NCBI RefSeq assembly: GCF_001696535.1
Contig: NZ_MBQE01000001.1
Span: forward strand, 1-64,000
Source: Stappia indica
GTDB taxonomy: Bacteria; Pseudomonadota; Alphaproteobacteria; Rhizobiales; Stappiaceae
Direction: 5' to 3'
Length of the DNA stretch: 64,000 nt
Below are positions 50,480 through 58,260 of this stretch, one piece after another. Both the position numbers and the translations under genes were made by a program. Each line of letters opens with the position of its first letter. Within the stretch, counting starts at the first letter, position 1. The notes beneath the pieces are model-generated. The model searched no databases and was not told the DNA's origin. It saw only the letters and a program-made list of their open reading frames with translations.

Positions 50480-51193
50480 GTGAGCGGTGATGAAGCGACA
50501 GTCCGGTCTGCCGGACAGCAGAACCCGGGCCATGCGAGTGGGTTGAGCCGCCGGACGCTTCTGGCTGGTCTGCCCCTGCTGCTTGCGGCATGCCAGACCA
50601 AGAGCGGCGCGATCAAGAATGCCGGTCTCGAGGTTACGACGGAAGGCACCCCGAATTACGCGTTGGCCTATGCCGCGCGGCGCGACGGCGGCTTCAATAT
50701 CCCGGCGATCCCGTGGAAGGAGTTCGATCCGCGCTACCTCCGCCAGTCGGTCCGCTACATGAGCCGCCACGAGCCGGGCACCGTGGTCGTCGATCCGCAT
50801 GCCAAGTTTCTCTATCTGATCCAGCCGGGCGGCAAGGCGATCCGCTACGGCATCGGTGTCGGCCGTGCCGGTTTCGCCTGGTCTGGCGATGCGACGATCC
50901 GCTTCAAACGCGAATGGCCGAAGTGGTTCCCGCCGGCGGAGATGATCGACCGCGATCCGTCTCTTGAAAAGTACCGCGACGGACAGGATGGCGGCCCCCG
51001 CAATCCTATCGGCGCGCGCGGGCTCTACCTCTGGCAGGGCAATGTCGACACGCTCTACCGCATTCACGGGACTAATCAGCCGCGTTCCATCGGCACGAAT
51101 GCATCCTCGGGCTGCATCCGCATGTGGCACCAGGATATCATCGACCTCTACGACCGGGTCGAGGTCGGCGCCAAGGTGGTCGTGCTCGGCTGA
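50480..51193 (+). CDS. L,D-transpeptidase (YkuD) with TAT/lipoprotein-type signal
   Basis: About 237 residues. The signal region SRRTLLAGLPLLLAACQ carries both a twin-arginine-like pair and a lipobox Cys. The YkuD domain has IHGTNQPRSIGTNASSGCIRM with catalytic Cys in SSGCIR. It makes 3-3 crosslinks in peptidoglycan or attaches proteins to it. GTG at 50480 after ggagag chosen; ATGs at 50444 and 50453 are alternatives. Resembles the second enzyme at 51790. Confidence 0.88.
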   Translation: MSGDEATVRSAGQQNPGHASGLSRRTLLAGLPLLLAACQTKSGAIKNAGLEVTTEGTPNYALAYAARRDGGFNIPAIPWKEFDPRYLRQSVRYMSRHEPGTVVVDPHAKFLYLIQPGGKAIRYGIGVGRAGFAWSGDATIRFKREWPKWFPPAEMIDRDPSLEKYRDGQDGGPRNPIGARGLYLWQGNVDTLYRIHGTNQPRSIGTNASSGCIRMWHQDIIDLYDRVEVGAKVVVLG

Positions 51194-51195
51194 GA

Positions 51196-51657
51196 TCAGC
51201 GTGCGGTAGCCGCCAGCTTTTCGGCATAGGCGAGGATCGCTTCGAGGTCGTCCTGTGACAGGACGACCTCGGCCAGCGTGGCAGGGCTGTCCTGCGGGCG
51301 CGGCGGTTCGTTTTCGAACCGCAGATGCGCAGGGTGAGGACGGCGCGCGAGAAAAGTCGCGAACCGGTCGTGCCAGTCTTCCAGTGCTGAGACCATGATC
51401 ATGAAGGACGGGGTGGAGGAGATGCCGGTCATCCGGTTCTCCGGCGATACCACGTGACAGCGCGCGCAATGCAGCTGCGCCACAGCCTTGCCGCGCTGCG
51501 CCAGCGCATCGTCCGATGACTGGCCAAGGGCCTGCTCGGGCGCAAGAAGTCCAAGGACGAGCCCGAGTGTGATCAGGGTTCCGGCAGCGATCGTTGTCAG
51601 TGTCAGTTCGCGTGAGGTGGCGGTCTTCCACTGCGTCTGCGTCTCGTGCCCGGCCAT
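51196..51657 (-). CDS. Membrane-anchored cytochrome c
   Basis: 153 residues with one N-terminal helix (LTTIAAGTLITLGLVLGLLAP, about 20-40) and a class I heme site C64-A-R-C67-H68 (LHCARCHVV); a Met in NRMTGISSTPSF is a possible sixth ligand. Convergent with the upstream transpeptidase gene (2-bp gap) and same strand as the second one. RBS gggagg upstream of ATG 51657. Electron donor and acceptor unknown. Confidence 0.85.
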   Translation of the reverse strand: MAGHETQTQWKTATSRELTLTTIAAGTLITLGLVLGLLAPEQALGQSSDDALAQRGKAVAQLHCARCHVVSPENRMTGISSTPSFMIMVSALEDWHDRFATFLARRPHPAHLRFENEPPRPQDSPATLAEVVLSQDDLEAILAYAEKLAATAR

Positions 51658-51723
51658 CCCTGCGGCCTCCCTGTGCGCGCGTGAACAGATCAAGGATTAC
51701 GCGGCAGTGCAGGCGGATCAACG

Positions 51724-51752
51724 AAAAAGGGCCGGCGAATTCGCCGGCCCTT
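51724..51752 (-). terminator. Intrinsic terminator of the second L,D-transpeptidase
   Basis: aagggccggcg-aatt-cgccggccctt is a perfect 11-bp hairpin, followed on the minus strand by TTTTT (complement of 51724-51728), directly downstream of the gene ending at 51790. Confidence 0.9.
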
Positions 51753-51789
51753 CGTCATTTCGGGAAGTCTTGCCGTGTGAGCCGAAGAC

Positions 51790-52380
51790 TCAGCGCTTGA
51801 CCACCACGCGCGCGCCGACATCGACGCGGTCGTAGAGATGCACAACGTCGTCATTGGCCATGCGGATGCAGCCTGACGAGACGGCGGTGCCGATGGTCCA
51901 GGGCTCGTTGGAGCCGTGGATGCGGTACAGCGTGTTGCCGAGATACATGGCGCGCGCGCCCAGCGGGTTGTTCGGTCCGCCCGGCATATGCGCGGGCAGC
52001 ACGCGGCCCTTGGCGCGCTCGCGGGCACGCATCTGCGGCGGCGGGGTCCAGCCCGGCCACTCGGCCTTGCGGCTGATGCGCTGGGTGCCGGCCCACTGGA
52101 AGCCTTCGCGGCCGACGCCGATGCCGTACTTCATCGCCCGGCCATTTTCCTGGACGTGGTAGAGGCGGCGCTCGCCGGTATCGATGATGATCGTGCCAGG
52201 CGCATAGGGGCCATCGTAACGCACGGTCTCGCGGCGGATCGGCGACTTGCCGCTCGGTGCGCCGTGGTTGCTGAAGTCCACCCACTTGCGGGTAGCAGGA
52301 TCAAAGAAGCTGTTCGCGGCCGCAGGCGTCGCGATGGTCGCAGCAACGAGCGTTGCGGCAATCAGGTTGAAAAGGCGCAT
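51790..52380 (-). CDS. Periplasmic L,D-transpeptidase (YkuD)
   Basis: 196 residues with signal peptide (MRLFNLIAATLVAATIATPAAA) and catalytic motif IHGSNEPWTIGTAVSSGCIRM. FSNHGAPSGKSP and the Pro/Arg-rich PPQMRARERAK stretch are typical of the ErfK/YbiS-like group of Rhizobiales. ATG at 52380 chosen (gggg at -13); 52395 is an alternative. Peptidoglycan crosslinking role as for the neighbour at 50480. Confidence 0.9.
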   Translation of the reverse strand: MRLFNLIAATLVAATIATPAAANSFFDPATRKWVDFSNHGAPSGKSPIRRETVRYDGPYAPGTIIIDTGERRLYHVQENGRAMKYGIGVGREGFQWAGTQRISRKAEWPGWTPPPQMRARERAKGRVLPAHMPGGPNNPLGARAMYLGNTLYRIHGSNEPWTIGTAVSSGCIRMANDDVVHLYDRVDVGARVVVKR

Positions 52381-52704
52381 ATCCAGTTTCCCCATCCGGT
52401 GGTCGTCCGAACCATCCTCTGAACCCAAGCGACAACGCGATGAAACTCGAATGGCAACTCGTCTCGAGAGAGGCGATGCTGCGGAGAGTGCTCCGGTGCG
52501 TGGCTCGCGTGGCGCTGTTTAACGATCTGGCTCGGAAACGATACTTCCCATTGTCCCTTGCGATGCGGTTAATGCAAAGGTCTCGACAGACAGGAAACTG
52601 CCATATTCGAAAAATGGTTGGCGTGACGACGGTCACATGATCGTGAGTTCGCCGCCCGAGGGTGGCGTCGATCCGCCGTCACGTCCGCAGGTAGGGCTCG
52701 GCCG
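52381..52704. other. Intergenic region between transpeptidase and fumarase genes
   Basis: 324 bp with promoter of the minus-strand transpeptidase expected near 52400-52480. A 66-codon open frame at 52440-52640 on the plus strand has no RBS or recognisable composition and is not called. No other structure seen. Confidence 0.5.
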
Positions 52705-54339
52705 TCAGCCGAGGTTGAGCTCCTTGAAGAAGTCGTTGCCCTTGTCGTCGATGACGATGAAGGCCGGGAAGTCCTCGACTTCGATGCGCCAGATCGCCTC
52801 CATGCCGAGTTCGGCGAACTCCACGACCTCGACCTTCTTGATGCAGTCCTGGGCAAGACGGGCGGCCGGGCCGCCGATGGAGCCGAGATAGAAGCCGCCA
52901 TGCGCCTGGCAGGCGCGGCGCACCTGTGCGGAGCGGTTGCCCTTTGCGAGCATCACCATCGATCCGCCGGCTGCCTGGAACTGGTCGACATAGGCATCCA
53001 TGCGCCCGGCCGTGGTCGGGCCGAAGGAACCGGAAGCATAGCCCTCCGGCGTCTTCGCCGGGCCGGCGTAATAGATCGGATGGTTCTTGAAATAGTCGGG
53101 AAGCGGTTCGCCCTTCTCCAGCCGCTCGCGCAGCTTGGCATGGGCAAGGTCGCGCGCCACGATAAGCGGTCCGCTCAGCGACAGGCGGGTCTTGATCGGA
53201 TGCCGGGTCAGCTCGGCCAGGATCTCCGGCATCGGCCGGGTCAGGTCGACCTTGACGACGTGATCGGACAGGGTGTCGTCCGTCACCTCGGGCATGTACT
53301 TGTGCGGCTCGCGCTCCAGCTGCTCCAGATAGATGCCGTCGCGGGTGATCTTGCCCAGCGCCTGCCGGTCTGCCGAGCACGAGACGCCGATGCCGATGGG
53401 CAGCGAGGCGCCGTGACGGGGCAGGCGGATGACGCGCACGTCGTGGCAGAAATACTTGCCGCCGAACTGCGCTCCGACACCGGTCGCCTGGGTCAGCTTG
53501 TGGATCTGCTCTTCCATCTCCAGGTCGCGGAAGGCATGCCCGAGTTCCGAGCCTGTCGTCGGCAGCTGGTCGAGGTAGCGGGCGGAGGCGAGCTTGACCG
53601 TCTTGAGCGTGGTCTCGGCCGAAGTGCCGCCGATGACGATGGCAAGGTGATAGGGCGGGCAGGCGGCCGTGCCGAGCGTCAGGATCTTCTCCTTGATGAA
53701 CTCGACGAGCCGATCCGGCGTCAGCAGCGACGGGGTGCCCTGGTAGAGGAAGGTCTTGTTGGCCGAGCCGCCGCCCTTGGCCATGAACAGGAACTTGTAG
53801 GCGTCGTCGCCCTCGCTATAGAGCTCGACCTGCGCCGGCATGTTGTTGGAGGTATTCTTCTCCTCGAACATCGATAGCGGGGTGAGCTGCGAATAGCGCA
53901 GGTTCTTCTTGAAATACGCGTCGCGCGCGCCCTCGGCGAGCTTGGCCTCGTCGCTGCCGTCGGTCCACACGCGGCGACCCTTCTTGCCCATGATGATGGC
54001 GGTGCCGGTGTCCTGGCACATCGGCAGCACGCCATGGGCAGAAATGTTGGCATTCTTCAGCAGGTCGAACGCCACGAACTTGTCGTTCTCGGTCGCCTCG
54101 GGGTCGTCGAGGATCTTGCGCAGCTGCTCCAGGTGCCCGGGGCGAAGGTAGTGGTTGATATCGGCAAACGCTTCCTCGGCCAGGATGCGCAGGCCCTCCG
54201 GCTCCACCACCAGCACCTCCTCGCCCTGGAACGTCGCGGTCGAGACGTAATCGGAGGTGAGCTTGCGATAGGGTGTGGGGTCTGCGCCCAGGGGAAACAG
54301 CGTGGAGTGGCGATAGTCGGGAGGCGTGGTCTCGGACAT
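52705..54339 (-). CDS. Fumarate hydratase class I
   Basis: 544 residues; oxygen-labile [4Fe-4S] enzyme converting fumarate and malate in the TCA cycle. N-terminal half: [19 protein letters not shown] (cluster Cys), [19 protein letters not shown]-terminal beta domain: [31 protein letters not shown] and IDDKGNDFF. Length is that of the fused alpha-beta FumA/FumB type. No RBS problem; single gene with its own promoter. Confidence 0.95.
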   Translation of the reverse strand: MSETTPPDYRHSTLFPLGADPTPYRKLTSDYVSTATFQGEEVLVVEPEGLRILAEEAFADINHYLRPGHLEQLRKILDDPEATENDKFVAFDLLKNANISAHGVLPMCQDTGTAIIMGKKGRRVWTDGSDEAKLAEGARDAYFKKNLRYSQLTPLSMFEEKNTSNNMPAQVELYSEGDDAYKFLFMAKGGGSANKTFLYQGTPSLLTPDRLVEFIKEKILTLGTAACPPYHLAIVIGGTSAETTLKTVKLASARYLDQLPTTGSELGHAFRDLEMEEQIHKLTQATGVGAQFGGKYFCHDVRVIRLPRHGASLPIGIGVSCSADRQALGKITRDGIYLEQLEREPHKYMPEVTDDTLSDHVVKVDLTRPMPEILAELTRHPIKTRLSLSGPLIVARDLAHAKLRERLEKGEPLPDYFKNHPIYYAGPAKTPEGYASGSFGPTTAGRMDAYVDQFQAAGGSMVMLAKGNRSAQVRRACQAHGGFYLGSIGGPAARLAQDCIKKVEVVEFAELGMEAIWRIEVEDFPAFIVIDDKGNDFFKELNLG

Positions 54340-54482
54340 CGGTCTGCCTTGGCTGGAAGCTGAGGTGGATAGGTTTGGATGCCTTTTACGCCATCACCTT
54401 GCCGCCCGCCAAGTCGACTTGCGCCGGAGGCGGCGCGGAAGAGGAGCGCAGGTGTTGGTGCTCCTCTCTCGGCCTGTCGGCC

Positions 54483-55049
54483 TTACCGCTTCGCTGTGAT
54501 GTCGATCTTCACTGCGACCTCGTCGCCGACCGTCGAGGCCGGGATGTCGGAGCCGATGCCGAAGACCAGTCGCATCAACGGTACCTCGGCCTGGGCGCGG
54601 GCGGTGTCGTTCTCGACTTCAAGCGTGAAGGGCAGGGTGAGCGGGACGGCCTTGCCCTTGATCGACAGCTCCCCGGCGGCCTCGAAGCGTCCGTCGCCAA
54701 GTGCGGTGATCTGCGAGGATTCGAAGACCGCCTGCGGATGGCTGGACGGGTCGAACCAGGAGGCACTCGACAGGGTCTGGTCGATCTGCGGCTGACCGGT
54801 GCCGGCCGTCGCGGTGTCGATGACGGCGCGGATGCGGGCATCTGCGACATTCTCCGGGGCCAGCGAGATCTCGGCCGTCCAGTTCTCGAACCGACCTTCC
54901 ACCGGGCTGCCGTTCTGTGTGGCGACGAAGGAGAGGCTGCTTTGCGCCATATCGACCGTCCAGTCGCTGGCAGCGGCCGGGCCGGCAACGAGAAGACTTG
55001 CAAGCGTCAGGCCGAGCACTCGGCCCCGGATGTTTCGGGATTCAAGCAT
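54483..55049 (-). CDS. YceI-family periplasmic lipid-binding protein (second copy of triad)
   Basis: 188 residues with signal peptide (LGLTLASLLVAGPAAA). YceI lipocalin-like pattern: WTVDMAQSSLSFVATQNGSPVEGRFENWTAEISLAP and the C-terminal GIGSDIP...VGDEVAVKIDITAKR. Binds isoprenoid or quinone-like lipids in characterised relatives. Third in the YceI-cytochrome b561-YceI operon; its start lies 96 bp past the b561 stop. Confidence 0.9.
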   Translation of the reverse strand: MLESRNIRGRVLGLTLASLLVAGPAAASDWTVDMAQSSLSFVATQNGSPVEGRFENWTAEISLAPENVADARIRAVIDTATAGTGQPQIDQTLSSASWFDPSSHPQAVFESSQITALGDGRFEAAGELSIKGKAVPLTLPFTLEVENDTARAQAEVPLMRLVFGIGSDIPASTVGDEVAVKIDITAKR

Positions 55050-55144
55050 TGTGATGATCCTTGTGTCTTGGCTTCGCAGACGGTGCCCGGGAGGAGAGGA
55101 CAAGCGCGGCAAAGCTGCTGCAGGGGGCGGCGGACCGTCGGTCT

Positions 55145-55732
55145 TCAGTCCGTACGACCGGCAGGCCCGGTCCGGACCATGCGCCGCAGCACGTCGTCCT
55201 TGTTGAGAAAATGATGCTTGAGCGCAGCGGCTGCATGCAGCAGCACCAGAAGAAGCAATCCGTTGGCCAGCAACTCGTGGACTTCCTTCAATGCGCTTTC
55301 GGCCTCTGCCTTCGTGCCCAGCGCCGACGGCACGGGCAGGTGTGGGACAGGCAGCGTGTCGAACACCACGGTCGGGATTCCCCAGGGCGAGGCGGACACC
55401 ATCAGCCAACCGGACAGCGGGATCGCCAGCATCAACGCATAGAGGCCGGCATGGCCGAGATGGGCGGCGAGACGCTCTATCCTCGGCATCGTTTCGGGCA
55501 AGGCGGGCGAGGGGTTGGCGAAACGCCAGGCGAGCCGCGCCACCATGAGAGTGAGCACCACGAAGCCGAGGGACTTGTGCAGCTGGTACAGCGCGAAAGT
55601 GTCCGGTGCCATCGGATCGAGATCGCTCATGTATTTGCCGAACAGGAACAGCCCGATGATGAGCAGTGCCATCGTCCAGTGAAACAGGATCGCAACCAGA
55701 CCATAGCCAGAGCGTGTGTTGCGCAGATGCAT
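55145..55732 (-). CDS. Cytochrome b561
   Basis: 195 residues, four membrane helices, with heme-ligand histidines in AILFHWTMALLI, YQLHKSLGFVVL, HLGHAGLYALML and VHELLANGLLLLVLLHAAAALKHHF. Di-heme b561 family (CybB-like), proposed to exchange electrons between quinol and superoxide or other acceptors. Flanked on both sides by YceI genes in the same direction. Confidence 0.93.
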   Translation of the reverse strand: MHLRNTRSGYGLVAILFHWTMALLIIGLFLFGKYMSDLDPMAPDTFALYQLHKSLGFVVLTLMVARLAWRFANPSPALPETMPRIERLAAHLGHAGLYALMLAIPLSGWLMVSASPWGIPTVVFDTLPVPHLPVPSALGTKAEAESALKEVHELLANGLLLLVLLHAAAALKHHFLNKDDVLRRMVRTGPAGRTD

Positions 55733-55802
55733 GGCGTTTTGATTCCTCGCGGCCGGAGGGGCGGGAACGAGCCCGGGAGGAGGCCCGTTCCCGGAAACCG
55801 TA

Positions 55803-56378
55803 TTACTTCGCCTGCAGCGCTTCGGCGCTGAAGGAGATCGTAACCTCGTCGCCGACATAGGGCACGAACATGTTCATGCCGAAGTCGGAACGCTTTACGA
55901 CGGTCGTCGCGTCGAGGCCGACAGCCGGGGTCTTCGCCATCGGATGCTCGCCGATCGAGTTGATGGTCACGTCGAACGTCACCGGCTTGGTGATGCCCTT
56001 GATGGTCAGATCGCCGGAGACGGCCAGCGTGTTCTCGCCGGTCTTTTCGACGCCGGTAGAGACGAAGGTGGCCGTCGGGTGGGCGGCCACCTCGAAGAAG
56101 TCGGCGCTCTTGAAGTGCGTGTCGCGCTCACCCCAGAACGTGTCGAGGCTGTCGGTGTTGACCGTCATCGAGATGCGCGAGTTGGCCGGCGTTTCCTGGT
56201 CGATCACCAGCTCGCCCTCCCAGTCGCCGAAGCGACCTTCGGTCGTCGAATAACCGAGATGGTTGTAGGAGAAGGTCAGATTGGCGTGGGACTTGTCGAA
56301 GTCGTAGGCGACGGGCTCTGCGATTGCGGGAGCAGCGGCGAGGGCGAGCGCAAGTGCGGCGGCAGTCAGACGGATCAT
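55803..56378 (-). CDS. YceI-family periplasmic lipid-binding protein (first copy of triad)
   Basis: 191 residues with signal peptide (LTAAALALALAAAPAIAE). YceI pattern YDFDKSHANLTFSYNHLGYSTTEGRFGDWEGEL and GDLTIKGITKPVTFDVTIN...VGDEVTISFSAEA. More canonical than the copy at 54483. First gene of the YceI-b561-YceI unit; the partners probably hand a quinone-like lipid or electrons between periplasm and membrane (inference). Confidence 0.93.
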   Translation of the reverse strand: MIRLTAAALALALAAAPAIAEPVAYDFDKSHANLTFSYNHLGYSTTEGRFGDWEGELVIDQETPANSRISMTVNTDSLDTFWGERDTHFKSADFFEVAAHPTATFVSTGVEKTGENTLAVSGDLTIKGITKPVTFDVTINSIGEHPMAKTPAVGLDATTVVKRSDFGMNMFVPYVGDEVTISFSAEALQAK

Positions 56379-56646
56379 ACGGAACTCCTGGCATTTCTGT
56401 TGGCGATAAGAGGTACCGACCGCTCCTGCGGCCTGCCGAGGAAATCGTATGAAGGCGTTGCGTCATCAACCGCATGCAGCTGAATTCACTGTACGCGCTG
56501 CGTGAACAATAAAAGGATGTGCGGCCTCACTGTATGACGCTTGCGTGAAATCATCAGGTCGGGCACTTTCGCCAACGACCGCGCGCAGGCTGCGCGGCGA
56601 CGAGGCCTTGGACGGGCCGGCCGGATCGGGAACGGAGATGCGGAAT

Positions 56647-57279
56647 ATGATCGACCTGTACACATGGAGCACGCCGAACGGCCGCAAGGTCTCGATCATG
56701 CTGGAGGAATGCGGGCTCCCCTATGAGGTATTCCCGGTCGACATCACCAATTCAGAGCAGCACGCGCCTGCGTTCGTCCACATCTCCCCGAACAGCAAGA
56801 TCCCGGCGATCATCGACCGCGAAGCCGGTGTGAGCCTGATGGAATCGGGGGCGATCCTGCTGTACCTCGCCGAGAAGAGCGGCCGCTTTCTGCCGCCGGA
56901 GGGGCCGGAGCGGCTGCGTGTCATCGAATGGCTGATGTGGCAGATGGGCGGCTTCGGCCCGATGCTGGGCCAAGCCCATCATTTCCTGCATTTCAATCCG
57001 GGCAAGGCACCCTATGCCGAGGAACGCTACGCGAGCGAGGCCAAGCGGCTTTACAGCGTGCTCGACCGCCAGCTTTTGGAGCATCAGTTCGTCGCGGGCG
57101 AATATTCCATCGCCGACATGTCGATCTGGCCCTGGGCAAGCCGCTTCGAATGGCAGGGCATCAACCTGGCCGACTATCCCAACGTGCGCCGCTGGTATCT
57201 GGAGGTTGCCGCCCGGCCGGCCGTCCAGCGCGGCTATGACGTGCCGAGCGTGACCGCCGGGATCCCCATGCCGGCCTGA
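56647..57279 (+). CDS. Glutathione S-transferase, YfcG/Nu-class-like
   Basis: 210 residues: thioredoxin-like domain IDLYTWSTPNGRKVSIMLEECGLPYEVFPVDI with the TPNG motif of Nu-class enzymes, SPNSKIPAIIDR and ESGAILLYLAEKSGRF; all-helical domain with MWQMGGFGPMLGQAHHF. Relatives YfcG/YghU act as disulfide-bond reductases. ATG 56647 chosen; 56638 would leave almost no RBS spacing. Convergent with a paralogue. Confidence 0.92.
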   Translation: MIDLYTWSTPNGRKVSIMLEECGLPYEVFPVDITNSEQHAPAFVHISPNSKIPAIIDREAGVSLMESGAILLYLAEKSGRFLPPEGPERLRVIEWLMWQMGGFGPMLGQAHHFLHFNPGKAPYAEERYASEAKRLYSVLDRQLLEHQFVAGEYSIADMSIWPWASRFEWQGINLADYPNVRRWYLEVAARPAVQRGYDVPSVTAGIPMPA

Positions 57280-57291
57280 GACCGGCATGGG
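57265..57291. terminator. Perfect 10-bp hairpin spanning the first GST stop codon
   Basis: cccatgccgg (57265-57274) pairs with ccggcatggg (57282-57291) around a 7-nt loop holding the TGA of the plus-strand gene. It sits in the 27-bp gap of the two convergent GST genes and probably terminates both. Confidence 0.6.
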
Positions 57292-57306
57292 AACAGTTGT
57301 TGTCCG

Positions 57307-58005
57307 TCAGGAAGGAATCGAGATGGCGCGTTGCGACGCCGGCCGCCCGGAGCAGTCGGCGAACCAGCGCTGAACGTTGGCCAGCTTGTCGAGGCCGGTG
57401 ATCTCGCCCGCGCCATAGAAGCCGCCGAGCGTGCGGATCCAGGGCCATACGGCGATATCTGCGATGGAATAGTCGTCGCCCAGGATGTAGGGGCGCCCGT
57501 CGAGGCGTTGCTCCAGCACGGCGAGCAGGCGTTTGGCCTCCGCCGTGTAGCGCTCGCGCGGATAGGGATCCTTGACCTTGTCGGCGACGAAGTAGTGGAA
57601 GTGGCCGAGCTGACCGAACATCGGGCCTAGCCCGCCCATCTGCCACATCAGCCACTGGATGCAGTGATAGCGGCCCGCAGGATCGGCGGGGATCAGCTTG
57701 CCGGTCTTCTCGGCAAGATAGAGAAGGATCGCGCCGCTCTCGAAAAGCGCCAGAGGCTTGCCGCCCGGACCGTCCGGATCGAGGATCGCCGGGATCTTGT
57801 TGTTCGGGTTCAGCGACAGGAATTCCGGCGTCATCTGGTCGTTCGTGTCGAACGAAATCTTGTGGGCCTCATAGGGAAGGCCGAGCTCTTCCAGAGCTGC
57901 GGATACCTTGATGCCATTCGGGGTTGCCAGCGAGTAGAGCTGAAGACGGTCAGGGTGGGCCGCCGGCCAGCGGCGCGTGATCGGAAAGTCGGCAAGTGAC
58001 GCCAT
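57307..58005 (-). CDS. Glutathione S-transferase, YghU/Nu-class-like
   Basis: 232 residues: LQLYSLATPNGIKVSAALEELGLPYEAHKISF, NPNNKIPAILDPDGPGG, ESGAILLYLAEKTGKL, MWQMGGLGPMFGQLGHFHYF. Shares the TPNG and MWQMGG.GPM.GQ motifs with the convergent gene at 56647, so the two are diverged paralogues. Likely a glutathione-dependent disulfide reductase. Confidence 0.93.
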   Translation of the reverse strand: MASLADFPITRRWPAAHPDRLQLYSLATPNGIKVSAALEELGLPYEAHKISFDTNDQMTPEFLSLNPNNKIPAILDPDGPGGKPLALFESGAILLYLAEKTGKLIPADPAGRYHCIQWLMWQMGGLGPMFGQLGHFHYFVADKVKDPYPRERYTAEAKRLLAVLEQRLDGRPYILGDDYSIADIAVWPWIRTLGGFYGAGEITGLDKLANVQRWFADCSGRPASQRAISIPS

Positions 58006-58260
58006 GGGTCTGCTCCCGGAAGCTGTGTGAGTGTGCCATTCTTAGGAAATCCGGACGGAGCTGTCGCGGCGTGTTTTCTCGAGGTGGCCAGTCACCCCAG
58101 GCGCTTGTCCTGCAAAGTGCGATTTTTGGTCTTGGACTTGTCACGATTGCATGCTCCGATCCGCGCTCGGTGAGTTGAGAACCGCACCGGCGACTGGCGC
58201 CCTCGGGAGGGGCGGGCCGTAATGGACCCGCAAGCCAGGCCGGAAGCCCGGGGGGACGTC

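Noticed and set aside
52440-52640. Open frame of 66 codons between transpeptidase and fumarase genes
   Set aside because: No Shine-Dalgarno, no recognisable motif, and atypical composition; likely chance.
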